Made by a program: the position numbers and the translations under genes. A model generated the notes under the pieces. That model was given only the letters and a program-made list of their open reading frames with translations. It searched no databases and was not told where the DNA came from. Below are positions 34,848-46,200 of a stretch of DNA of 64,000 nt, piece after piece. Source of the DNA: Lycium barbarum (lineage: Eukaryota > Streptophyta > Magnoliopsida > Solanales > Solanaceae); contig NC_083337.1 of the NCBI RefSeq assembly GCF_019175385.1, positions 165,057,713-165,121,712 of the forward strand, given 5' to 3'. Positions within the stretch are counted from its first letter, which is position 1; the number at the start of each line of letters is the position of its first letter.

Positions 34848-35232
34848 AGTAGTTTTCATAGTACACTTAAAGCTAATGACACCAAGTCTTCAAACAAAAA
34901 TGGAGTTCGAGCACTTTTCAACCACTAAAACGGCAATCCGAAAATTTTCTTATCCTTGATGTATTGAGCCTACCTTATTGATCGCACAAAAATAAGTAGG
35001 GTTCTATATAAAATATTGAAGTTTCGGGATCTCGAAGCATGATTAATCTATGGTCAAAGTACGTTAAAAAGTGTAATGAAAGAGGGGTTAACCAAAAGAA
35101 AAAAGAAAAAAGAAAAAAAAGGTACCCTTTGGCGCAGTAAATTACTGCGCTAAAGACAGTTTTGTAACATTTTTTTTGTTGGGATATTTTGGTTCAAAAG
35201 CACTTTTTTGGGGTCATTTTGATTCCGGATTC
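34848..35232 (-). repeat. Right terminal inverted repeat of the MULE
   Basis: Complement of the left TIR, with substitutions and small indels. The inner limit is near GTTTTCATAGTACACTTAAA. It keeps one palindrome (35130-35152). The divergence between the two TIRs indicates age. Confidence 0.85.
35130..35152. promoter_or_regulatory. Subterminal palindrome, right TIR
   Basis: TGGCGCAGTAAATTACTGCG plus CTA, the single right-end copy of the palindrome found twice in the left TIR and twice internally. Confidence 0.65.
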
Positions 35233-35238
35233 TTATTA

Positions 35239-35421
35239 TTACCCCACTTTCTCATTCTACAATTCCTTGTCCTTGTAATATAATGGACGGTGAGTACTGA
35301 AACACATTGATGTATAATATCCTTTACTTATTACCCCACTTTCTCATTCTACAATTCCTTGTCCTTGTAATATAATTGACGGTGAGTACTGAAACATATG
35401 ATGTATAATATCCTTTTACTC
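35239..35421 (+). repeat. 92-bp tandem duplication adjoining the MULE right end
   Basis: TTACCCCACTTTCTCATTCT starts at 35239 and again at 35331. The two copies run on with few differences through GTGAGTACTGAAACA and TGTATAATATCC. The first copy overlaps the MULE target duplication. Confidence 0.85.
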
Positions 35422-36227
35422 AAGCTTATATGATATGAGTTGCGGAGATCTATATCCTTCATGTAGTGTAATTATTTAGATACCTCTCGATCTCTATTGT
35501 CTATATATTTATGCATGTCAGAGTTTTGTTGGTATTCTAATTTCTAAGCTAAGGTACTGTTACAAGCGCACTCTCCATCTTAAGTAATTCCGGTTTGAAA
35601 ACTCCAAAGATGCTGAGAATTAATCACTGAATATTATTTGTGGAACGAAGGGCTAATAGTAATTTACGGTTGAACGAAGAGCTAATATTGAAGTATACCC
35701 TGAGGGTTGTTTGGTTTGCAAACAAGTAATAGCGGAATTATAATATGGAATTTTTAAAAATATTTACTATTTATTTTGATAAATGTTTGATTTATTGGAT
35801 TAAAATTAGATATGCCCGAGTATAATATATATACTCCATAAAACATGTATTTGGTCGTACTCTAAATAAATTTTGATTTTATAATTTTAACCTTGGTTTT
35901 TTAAAGGACTTTGGAAGAAGAGCTTAGGAGAATGACATCTTTGTTATTTTAAAGTTTTATACTTGGCTAGGTATGCCAACATTAAATATGATATAAAATA
36001 ATATTACAATTGCGATATAACAATTTCTGAAATTGCTTATCTCGAAATCAAAACTCACTTAAATATATAATAAAATAACTTCATACTTATTCAAAAATTA
36101 TTATCTCTTATCCCTCTAACCGAACGACGTATCGTACAACTAGCGTGACAACATTGAGGAACGGCAATAGAACCCATCTCAGGCAAAAATTAAAGAAAAA
36201 AGATGCTTTTAGACTTAATTAGCATCT
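35422..36227. other. AT-rich intergenic DNA, no gene seen
   Basis: No conserved frame or clear repeat ends. A short stretch near 35690-35730 (GAAGTATACCCTGAGGGTTG) resembles 24870-24905, suggesting a shared repeat. Confidence 0.5.
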
Positions 36228-36235
36228 TTGAAAAG

Positions 36236-37148
36236 CAGTGTTTTAAAAGGCAGTTTCAGGACTCGCCCCTGGAAAAACGTCCTGGGGCTCACGTGCTGGG
36301 CTTAGTTCCTGTGAGGATTACGCCCTAAGCACCCGACTTTTCGCCCTAAACACGCCTAACGCCCAACCCTCGGGGCTCGCCTAACAGTTCTTACACAAAT
36401 TATATGTTAAATTCCTTAGTTAAAATCATTGATCCGTATAATTCTTTAACAAATGAATGATACTTAATAGTTTTTCATCTATAGAAATAAGAAGATCAAG
36501 TTTAACTCAATTAACAAGTCGTAGTATTGCATATTTACTATTTGAGAACATCGTGAGGGTGAATATCATTTTATATTTCTCTTAAAATACATAACCGAAT
36601 TGTACATTTTTACTTGTCATTGGTCTTTTGTCGTATGTATCAAAATTATTATATTTTATTATTTCGCTATTTGAAAGTAATTTTATTTTTATTCATGAAG
36701 GAGTTATGTTTTAATTATAATACTGATAAAGTTTATTGATTATTTGCTTATAGGGAGATAAAATGAATAGTATGGTAGTAATATTGTTTTGAGAAATTGT
36801 GATTTTTCATTGTTTGAAAGTTAAGATGTTAGAGTTGATTTACATTTTATAATAGCTTTTATTTCATTGTATTGTTTATACTCGTAAAATTATCTTATAT
36901 TTAATTACAAGTTGTAAGTGGCGTATAATGGATTGCTTTGATATATCTATGTGTGTGTGTGTATATATAGCTTTACAATTTTCTTTTATTTTTTTATGTA
37001 ATTTTACCTATTTAAAAATATTTTATGTAATTATATTATTTTATGAAATACTAAAAATTAAACACGCATGGGGCGTGCCTCGGGGCTTACGCCTCGCCGA
37101 GGCATATATAAAACGCCCCGTCTCACACCCTCGCTTTTTAAAACACTG
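36236..37148. mobile_element. hAT-type non-autonomous element
   Basis: The ends CAGTGTTTTAAAAGGCAG and the complement of CTCGCTTTTTAAAACACTG form the TIR. The flanks are a perfect 8-bp duplication TTGAAAAG (36228-36235, 37149-37156), diagnostic of hAT transposition. The subterminal regions are rich in GGGGCTC/CGCCTCG blocks around an AT-rich core with no coding capacity. Confidence 0.9.
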
Positions 37149-37156
37149 TTGAAAAG

Positions 37157-40100
37157 TATACTGGTATTTTTTTATTTCTCTCAAAATATATTTTTCCGAA
37201 GTTTTTGGCCCAACTCCATTTAGTTTTTAGAAAATTAAATTCAAGTAACAAATATATTGATTTTGATAGTGCAATTGTTGTCCTTAAAAGAAGTTAAGCC
37301 TCCCAACTATGTTGATGGCAGAACTTCTCCAAAATTTTACAAAGTCAATAAAATATGAGTTTTCAGCAATTAACTCGAATTTCGGATAAAATTTATGATT
37401 TATAGTGAGTAGAAAGAGAAGAAGAGATAAATTCCTGCTATATCGTATTTGGAGAAGATATAAATGTTTATAATACCTCTAGGAGTCTGCTGGAACTAAA
37501 AGATTTTAAAAGACAGCAATCACCCATGTGTATTCAACAAAAAAAAATTAAAAAACATTTGGAATAATTAATTAAGAAAATTGTTTTAAATTAATAAAAT
37601 AAATATGATAAGTGACTAAAAACACTTGTTAATTTCAGACTACTTAACAATATAACCGACTTTTGATTAAAGTTCAAAATTTCCTTAAATTATTCAAACC
37701 AAGAAAAATAAGAAGTGTTCAAAAACACTTCTAATTTCTTCTATCTTACCGACGAGGGACAAATATCCTTCTCTCGAATACTCCCATCAAACACCAACTG
37801 TATATTCTAACCGTTTGTCTCTCGTATTTTGGTTATTAATAAAACATTTAGCTGATCTTGGTATGTTTATTGGTAAAATGTCTTCATTATCACCTCCTCC
37901 AGGGAGTTATATTGCTGGGCGTGGGGAGATAACCACCTTGGAACAAAAAAAGTACCGTCTCTTTAAAATATCAGCAAATACTTGACAAGTCAAATGAGTG
38001 AAGTAGTAGATCCAAATTAAGGAAAAGAACAAGAAGCCATGGCCATGATAAAGAAATAAGGGTCCAGTATATTCATGTATAGTTCTATCATCATAAATAA
38101 CCCCTCTAGCTCAGAGCAAGCCAAACTTTATGAAACGTGAAGTATGTGCTTTTTAAGAAATTCTAGTATATTATTTAGTTAAAGAAGGAAGGTGTTAAGA
38201 TTTTGATGAAAGAATTAAGTATTTTTTTAAATAGTAGTAGAGATTTTGTTATTAAGCCGAAAAAGGTGGCTTCTCCAAAGTATGTTTGATTTTTGTAGGA
38301 CAAGATTATTCATATAAGAAATTCTTATTTATGAAATTTAAATTAAAAGTAACTTTCTTTTTAGTAATTTGACTCTTCATTTCCAAACAGATGAACTGAA
38401 GAAACTCTTTATGTTACAATGCATGAATGAATTTATTGGGTTGGAAAATCATATTAGTCAAACTCAAGTTGGTATCAAAGTAGTTAGAGGTTCTAGGTTT
38501 GAGTGTCACAGTTATCTATTATATAAAAAAACAACAATAAAAAGAATGTTTATGTGCTTGCTCATGAAAAAAAATTCGGGTTTGCATGAGAGGTGCTTGT
38601 TGAAGACTTAATTAAATAAATAAAAGTGTGTTATCTCTAATAATTCATATTTTCTAAACAAACTGTGTTCTGATAGCTTAAGCTTTTAGAAAATATGAGA
38701 TATTAGAAAGAATGCATTTTAATTTACTTAATTATGTCTTCAACATATCATACAATCTCTTAAAGTGGCTCCTAGAGAGAAACTTTTGCACTCGGTGTTT
38801 AGATTTATACAAATAAAATAATTTAATTCAGATAATTAAAAATTGAAGTGACATTTTGTGTTTATAAATTGGTGTAACTACGGATAGGAACCACAGTACA
38901 ATTAATCTTAATAATTTTGTTAGACAAGCGTGTTGCAACCTGACCGCCCTGTTTGATGACTTATCTAATCAAAGATCTTAGAAGAAAAAAAGATCTCTAA
39001 CCAGCTAATATTTTTTGACTTTTTGAAAACATTTTAATTAGGCACGTGTATAAAATTTGATTAAAAATGAAGTGTTTCATCTTCTAAACGACATTTAATT
39101 TATTTCCACTTCCCATTTGCTTTCAATTATTTTCTCTTTTCTTATCCTTGCCGACCGGCCCGACCCCAATAACCTGTTCATTAATGAAAAGACAAAGAAC
39201 ATAAAGAACATGTACTAATTCATGGCGCACATTTTAAATTTCTTGTTAGTATTTATTGGAAAAGCTTTTTTAAAATAATTTCCAAACTCAAGTTTTCAAA
39301 TCTTACAAAAACTCAGTAGTTCTCCAAAATCTCAAAACAATGAGTCAATAAAAATTATACTTGCAAAATCTCAAATAAATATTGCTAAAAAGATTAGCTA
39401 TGAAATTCATCGTTAACCTATAGTTAAATAGCTCATAGCTAACATGATTTTTTGATAATCCATTGCGATAGAAATTCCCTGTCGCAAAATTTTGTCATTT
39501 TTTTTGTAGTGCGTTACTAAGCTGATAAACGTCATTTAGGTATGAATATTAATTGGACGGAAGAGGGCAAAAATTTCATGATCAAATGCTTGATGTCGAA
39601 GATATGTGGTGATACTTTAATGTATGCACATATTTTAGAAGAAGTACTATTTAATTAGTTTATTTTGAAGTTGAATGAGCAAACAAATAGTTGAAAAATG
39701 GTGCGTAATCCACGAGGAATGGCAGTGTAGTAGTCTTTCCTCTAGGTAGCACTCCGACATGGTGGCACACCAGAGAAAGCTATTTTCAATTTTTTTATAA
39801 GCTAAGTTAGTGTAAAAATTGACTATGGGTAAATATTTCTCTTTATGTCACTAAGACTTAAGCAAAAATGTCAAGAAGCTTTGATATTTCTTGTTTGGTA
39901 TTTATTGCGGGTCTCTAAACTCAAAAAGACTTAAACTAGGAAACTTTTCTTTAGCAAAAATGTCAAGAAGCTTTGATATTTTGTTGTTTGGTCTTTACTG
40001 TGGGTCTCCAATTACTCAAAAAGACATAAGCTGTTAACATCCTATGACACTTTCCTTGTTTGGATAGTGATTGTGTTTTTTCAGTGGTTGCTTTCTTATT

Positions 40101-40202
40101 TTCTCAGAAGTTGCTCTCTCTTTTAATTTTCTGCCAGGTTTCCTTAATGCATGCAACTGGGGATGGGGCCTATCAAAACCTATAGTATCATCAAATATCC
40201 TA
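37157..40202. other. AT-rich intergenic DNA, no gene seen
   Basis: No exon chain or conserved domain. A weak box B-like GGTTCTAGGTTTGAGTGTC near 38485 may mark a degraded SINE. The 80-aa frame at 38369-38611 spans it and looks fortuitous. Confidence 0.5.
39861..40036 (+). repeat. Two-copy ~92-bp tandem repeat
   Basis: AGCAAAAATGTCAAGAAGCT begins at 39861 and 39953. Both copies continue TTGATATTT, TGTTTGGT and GGGTCTC, and end at a CTCAAAAAGAC block. Confidence 0.8.
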
Positions 40203-40210
40203 CTTGGGGT

Positions 40211-41757
40211 TAGGGGTGGGCTTTCGGTTTTTCGGTTCGGTTTTATCAAACTTCAGTTTGGTTATTTCGGGTTCGGTTTTTTGAAGGTGGACACCGAACA
40301 CCGAACCAAACTAGTTCGGTTCGGTTCTTTTGGTTTCGGTTTTTTAAAGTTCGGTTCGGTTCGGTTTCGGTTTTTTCAATTCGGTTTTTTTGATATGATA
40401 TTAGAAGCGATTCCCTTGACACTAATTCATATTCTCAAAAGCAATAAAACATAAAACTGATAAATTGAAATCAAAATCAAACAAACAGGATATACAAGAA
40501 TAGAAAACTATAACCATGATATAGGATTACTAGGTGTTATATACATACCGTAAGAATAATTAAGAAAACACATAAAGGACATACATTAATCCTAAAGACA
40601 CATCCTAGTTGCCTTCCTTAACATATTTGATTTTCTCAACTGAAGTAGAAAATTAGGGATACAAATGTAAAAGAGGGCTTGTTACAATTGGGTTTTTTCA
40701 TTTTTTTGCACGGATTGCCCTTCTTTTGGGGTGGTCTTTAAATTTTGCCCCTCATATTTGTGTTCTTTAAGTTTTGCCCTTCGCTTGGATATCTGAGGTT
40801 CTGGGTTCGAACCCCGCTCAGGCATAAAATAAAAAAATAATTTCGCAAGGCAGGGCTGGGGGGAGTGTATGCCGGATCCGGCATACAATCCTTAAGGAAA
40901 AACTAAAGTTATGCCGGAGGGGGCAAACTTTGCCTTGAGACATATATATTTTTTATTTTATTTTTACTTTTCAAGGCAAATTTTTAATTATGCCTTAAGG
41001 AAAAGTTCCGTCTTATGGGGCATACTTTTAGTTATGCCTTAACTAAAAGTGTGCCCCATAAAATATAACTAAAAGTATGCCCCATAAGGCGGAATTTTTC
41101 CTTAAGGCATAACTAAAAGTTTTCCTTAAGGAAAAGTTCTGTCTTATGAGGCATACTTTTGGTTATGCCTTAATTAAAAGTCTGCCCCATAAGGCATAGT
41201 TCCTTAAGGAAAATTTTTGCCCCATAAGGCATAACTAAACTATGCCTTGAGGAAAAGTTATGGCCCCTCCGGCATAACTTTAGTTTTTCCTTAAGGACTT
41301 TATGCCGGATCCGGCATACACTCCCTCCAGCCCTGCCTTGCGAAATTATTTTTTTATTTTATGCCTGAGCGGGGGTTCAAACCCAGAACCTCAGGTATCC
41401 AAGCTAAGGGCAAAACTTAAAGACCACAAATATGAGGGGCAAAATTTAAAGACCGCAAATATGAGGGGCAAAATTTAAAGACCACCCCAAAAGAAGGGCA
41501 ATTCTGCGAATTGCGGATTTAAACTTAATGGGCCTAGACTATTTTAATTTTTTTGGGTAATGTATTAAATTTCGGTATGTGTTCGGTTTTTTGGTTCGGT
41601 TTTATCAAACTTCGGTTCGGCTATTTCGGTTTCGGTTTTTTGAAGGTGGACACCAAACACCGAACCAAACTAGTTCGGTTCGGTTCGGTTTGTTGAAGTT
41701 TCGGTTCGGTTCGGTTCTATTCGATTTTTCGATTTTCGGTATTTATGTCCAGCCCTA
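40211..41757. mobile_element. hAT-type element rich in TTCGGTTCGG repeats
   Basis: The ends TAGGGGTGGGCTTTCGG and the complement TAGGGCTGGACATAAAT are an imperfect TIR. The flanks are a perfect 8-bp duplication CTTGGGGT (40203-40210, 41758-41765). Both subterminal zones are arrays of TTCGG/TTTCGG motifs, including a shared TTGAAGGTGGACACC block. The interior is interrupted by a foldback at 40705-41510. No transposase is present. Confidence 0.88.
40705..41510. mobile_element. Foldback element nested in the hAT element
   Basis: The arms are long inverted copies. The left has ATTGCCCTTCTTTTGGGGTG and GTCTTTAAATTTTGCCCCTC; the right has their complements. A Box B-like GGTTCTGGGTTCGAACCCCG sits in the left arm, with its complement in the right. 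The centre is made of repeated, alternately oriented GGGGCATACTTTTAGTTATG motifs, so it would fold into a multi-branched hairpin. The ends and TSD are not clean. Confidence 0.75.
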
Positions 41758-41842
41758 CTTGGGGTTGGGGTAGTGGTGAGACGCTATTTGGGAACTGTCT
41801 TTTCTCCCTTTCTATTTCTCTTCCTCTTTATATTTCCTCAGA

Positions 41843-41974
41843 GAAGGTAACCAACCTTCTATTGAGAACAATCTCTCTACCTCCACAAGATACGAATACA
41901 GTCTGGGGACACACTACCCTCTTTAGGCTCCACTATGAGATTACATTGGATATGTTATTGTTGTTGCTGTTGTA
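41843..41974 (+). mobile_element. Diverged TS SINE / RTE 3' end
   Basis: AGAAGGTAACC..., CAGTCTGGGGACACACTACC and ATTACATTGGATATGTTATT, followed by (TTG)n, are diverged forms of the TS/RTE 3' consensus on the + strand. Confidence 0.65.
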
Positions 41975-43218
41975 GAAGGTAAAGAACGTACATATTTTGT
42001 GAGGCACTTATGCAACAAGTTCCCTACCGCTTAAGTTACCCTTGCAGTATTCTAAAAAGAGTTTTTTATTATTATTATTATTATTTTGCCTCGAAATTAA
42101 TTACGGGCGCTAGCCGAAATATACAAAAGCTATACACTTATTATGTAATATTATATGCATATTTTGTGTATACAATATACATGTATATTTATTATACTTT
42201 ATATATAAAACCTATACATTTTCTGACTATTATTCTTTTGAGAGTCCAAAAATATAATTATCCCATTTAAAAATTCAGTGTGCGGTTTCTTGGGCACAAA
42301 TTTGGATGTTCCGATTTTCTGTTTAGGAAGGACGATGACATTGCCCCTCTGATATTTTCAACACGATGAGCTATGTCCTCGGTTTATGTCTATATTTTTC
42401 TACTAAATTTGAGCTGACATAATTGACCTTGCAACGTAACTTCACTATAGTCCCGTACTTTCTGTCTCAGATAAGCCAAAATCAAGTGAGAATCAGCTCT
42501 TAGTTGGTCGTCAAAAAAATCGCACAAATCTGAGGCATTAGCACCGAGTTCTGAAACCCAAAGAACACAAGAAAGGTAGAAGAGAACAAATTTCATAGTT
42601 CAGTTAATTGTCGGTAGATTGAAATTAAACTAATTCGAAGACAAAATTATTATGTGAGACAAGAATGAATGACTGATCTTCTCGAAAGGAATTTGTATCC
42701 TGGACTTCACATGTTCATATTAACAAGAGGTGAGCAGCTTAATTAGAAGAAGAAAAAAACAAAATTGACTGAAGATAATGATCCACTTCAATATAATTAT
42801 ACATTTGACGGGGAAAGAATTCTCAATCATGAAGTACTGCTTGTTAAGGTCAAAATACCAGTAATTAACATGGAAATTTCGACAAATACTTCTCTCGTAG
42901 TGCCTGTAAACTCTAATTGACTACTATTTATTTACATCCATACCATGGGAGGATGATGAAGTATGAAAGGCAAAAGTTACAACTGTACAACATTTCAAAA
43001 CTAGTTTTACTTGTACTTTTCCCGAAACAAATTCTACATCTAGTATAGATAACAAAAAGAGTAGCTTTTTGCCTTTTCTCCTATCAGCCTATTGTATATC
43101 TCAAGTAACTCTACAGCGGTAATATCTACAAAAAGAATGTGTGCTCAAACGAATACCGTTGAAAGATCACCATGTTGTCTTTCAGGAAAATAGTTTAAAG
43201 TTTCAGCAAATTAGGTGT
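41975..43218. other. Intergenic DNA and dolichol kinase 3' flank
   Basis: AT-rich, with a TATATACA/ATATACATGT-rich stretch at 42120-42215. The last part, up to 43218, is presumably the 3' untranslated region of the - strand dolichol kinase gene. Confidence 0.5.
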
Positions 43219-46200
43219 TCACAGACAGAGAAGGCTATAGAACACCAGAGGTATGAAGGCATTATCCAGCTGGGCAGTATAGGCTTCCAACAGACCACTT
43301 ATTGTCACCGCGAAAAGAAGAGAGAACCAGTTCTGCATAATTGCCAATACAGCATCAAAAGATCAACCAGAGAGTTCATTGAACGAGATTTTTATCAATA
43401 GTTGGATTTCATATAAGGGAAATTTGTGAGGTTGCGCAAAGTTCACGGGTTTCAGTGCCTACATCAATTTGAGGACTCAGCCCCAAGTAGACATGAAACC
43501 TACATGAATTTGGATAATAACGGGCCATTAAGGATTAATTTTAAGGTTATCACAGAAGTATGCCTCTTCAGCATCAGTCCAAAAAAGGATTTAAGCTGCA
43601 TAACTGCAAATGGTATAGAAGCATGACGACATAATTTCCTTTCTCATAAATACGCATATTTAGGAGCAATTTTTGGTCGGAACGGGGATGCATGCAGACT
43701 CCCATTCGTACATGTGCTTGGGCAGCAGGCGGGGTGGGGGTGAAGAGATACCTGAGCTAAGATGTATCTAGTTGTAGCTAGAAGTGGAAGTAGAATGGAG
43801 CATGCAGCCAGGACAGACGTTATGCCAGCAGCAGTGCCTTCAATTGTTTTCTCTACCAAAGAGAATTTATAGATTCAGATGGTGAGGGGATACAAAAGAA
43901 GCAATGATGAAACAAGAGAGGGAACAGAGACATACTGCCAGTTTTGCTCCAGCGGAGGACCCCATACTTGTATCCAACCACTGATGCCTAGATAGAAGAT
44001 TACAATTAGAATTAACAGTGCATAAATGACAACCAATAATGAGCCAGCAGCTCTAAGTTCATTCTCTACTGCACAAACTAACTATTTTTCCTGTTTTCAC
44101 TATAGCAGTTCCTTTCCCCCCTGCAGAAGTAAAAGAATTTGTTGTTCACCACATTTGATTGTTCTAGTCTTCTAGAATGCCAATAGGAAGCAAGGTCTGC
44201 CAGCCACAGGCCAACAGCAGGACAGCCTTCTACCAAGAGATCAGGGGACACCAATCCTTTTACATCAATATAATCCTTTTTAAGGCGTGATCTAATGGAA
44301 AACTGCCTGTCCAGATTTTATCACTTTTCAAGCATGTTAGAGTTATGACTTCCTCTCATGCTTGAACCCCAAAATTTCAGGAGATCTTCAGAAGGAATAT
44401 ATAGATCACACACCAGCATATATAAAATGGTGAACTTAGCAGGATGTCTTCCTAATTGAGACTACTACATCAACATGTACAAACACCCAAAAAAAAAAAA
44501 GGCTGTGGCATCTGACAAAGTTAAAAGATAGCAGAAAAAGTACAAGAGATATTGTTTACAGCATCATTCAAGAATAGTATACAAGGTATTCACAAGCATA
44601 TAAGCATTGTTACAGAAGTATCTATACTAAGTGAATGTCTATATAGATTCACAATAATTGACGTCTTACAAGTTTTGAGTGGAGTATTCCATAAACTTCT
44701 TAAAATTTCCACTAGTAATAAATTTACCCAAGTATCCCTTCGTACTTTGGAAGTAGCTAATATATCAAAAATTAATTTTCTTGAGGGTCCAGGAAAAAAA
44801 CTAATTTTCAGATATGAGCAGATAAGGAGAGATTAAAGGTAGGTTTTAATTATCCTGCACAATTCACAATGTTCTAAGCAAGCATAAAGTGGGTTCTGTC
44901 GAAGTGGATTATACTAGTGCACCGAGAAAGGTACAGGACAAGCAAGGACTAGTAACTTTACCATTGTATCTCCAATTCCAAGGCTCAAAATCCCAGCAAA
45001 AGGGGCTAATGGTCGGTCATTGAAACCAGAGGACAACCAGATAGGAAGCGCACATCCTAATAAGAGTGAAAAATGGCTGAAAGTGGAAGGAAGGCAAATG
45101 GTTAGAGTTAACAAGAGGTATATGCTGCACCTAGTTTCATGCTAGAAGGAACCATTCCAAACCTGACAACAAGAAGATCCGTGTCACGATGATCTGTAAA
45201 TGCATTCATAAATTGGTGCACAAGCTGTCCCAAGGGCCAGATTCTCCATATCTATCCCAAAAGGCATGACAAATATTGTGAAGTATCATGTCAACAGCGT
45301 CATAAATTGTTTAAGCATTGCCACAAATTATAAGAAGTTACCAAGAACTTAGGTAACATAGAAAAAGAAAAAGAACATTAGTACATTCGCATTTACAAGT
45401 ATATTATACATACTTCCATGTCTGAAATGTAAGTGCAACAAACTATTCAGACTTCAGTTATATACTGATTGATTGATATTCCAAGTGTCAAGAAAGCTCC
45501 ATCAAAGTCAAAAAGACGTGTATATGAAGTGAATTTAAGCTATTGTCCACTTGACGAGGTTGCTTCATTTGAAAAGTGTGCACAAGCTTGAAAGTGAATA
45601 CAATGTACCACCCTCAGTGATCTATGTGACAGACATTCTGCTTTTATGTCTTCTTTCAATTAACACTGGAAATGTTCTTATTGTTTTTTTTTTTTTTTCA
45701 TCGAACATTCTTTGCATTACAATATCCAGAAACAAGATAAGAGTGCAGTGGAACCTTACTCGTATAATTTCCAACATCAAGAAAACAGCCAAAGCTGCAC
45801 CAAAAGCTAGATCAAGAAACTTCGGCTGCAGAAAGATATAGATGGTGAACACAACTCCCATAAAAATAAAAATAAAAAATAAGACAGCCTAAAGAATTTC
45901 ATCTCAAATCACCTGAAATATGAGAGCAGGAACAAACATTGAAACAGCCATTAAATGGTAGTATTTTCGAAGAAGAATCCTCTCAATCTTACTGCTCTTA
46001 GATATGTTGTAAAATCGGATAACTGATACATAAATAACAACCAACCAATAGATACACAGCGACAACCTTTTAAGTGGTTCTGATAGAACAAAATCCAATA
46101 CCCTGCAGCAATCAGAAGACACAGAAAACAAAATATAAACAAAAGACAGTAACATTTTATATGTCTTGAGGTAAAGGATATATGATTTGTAGGGACCTAG

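Larger units (their letters stand above)
25495..35232. mobile_element. 9.74-kb Mutator-like element with long TIRs
   Basis: Both ends carry the same inverted sequence: left GAGTCCGGAACCAAAATGAC, right end in complement GAATCCGGAATCAAAATGAC. Similarity continues for about 380-440 bp. The flanks are a perfect 10-bp direct repeat TTATTATTAC (25485-25494 and 35233-35242). Inside are a - strand MULE transposase with SWIM and CCHC fingers (decayed), a divergent + strand ORF pair, and a nested solo LTR (29070-32996). Without the LTR the element would be about 5.8 kb. It was once autonomous (inference from the transposase) and is now dead. Confidence 0.92.

Noticed and set aside
38369..38611. 80-aa + strand frame.
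   Set aside because: No known domain; it spans a degraded SINE-like box B and looks fortuitous.
42390..42596. 68-aa - strand frame with a signal-peptide-like start.
   Set aside because: Hydrophobic N-terminus is suggestive, but there is no recognised family, no exon partners and no promoter evidence; left unannotated.
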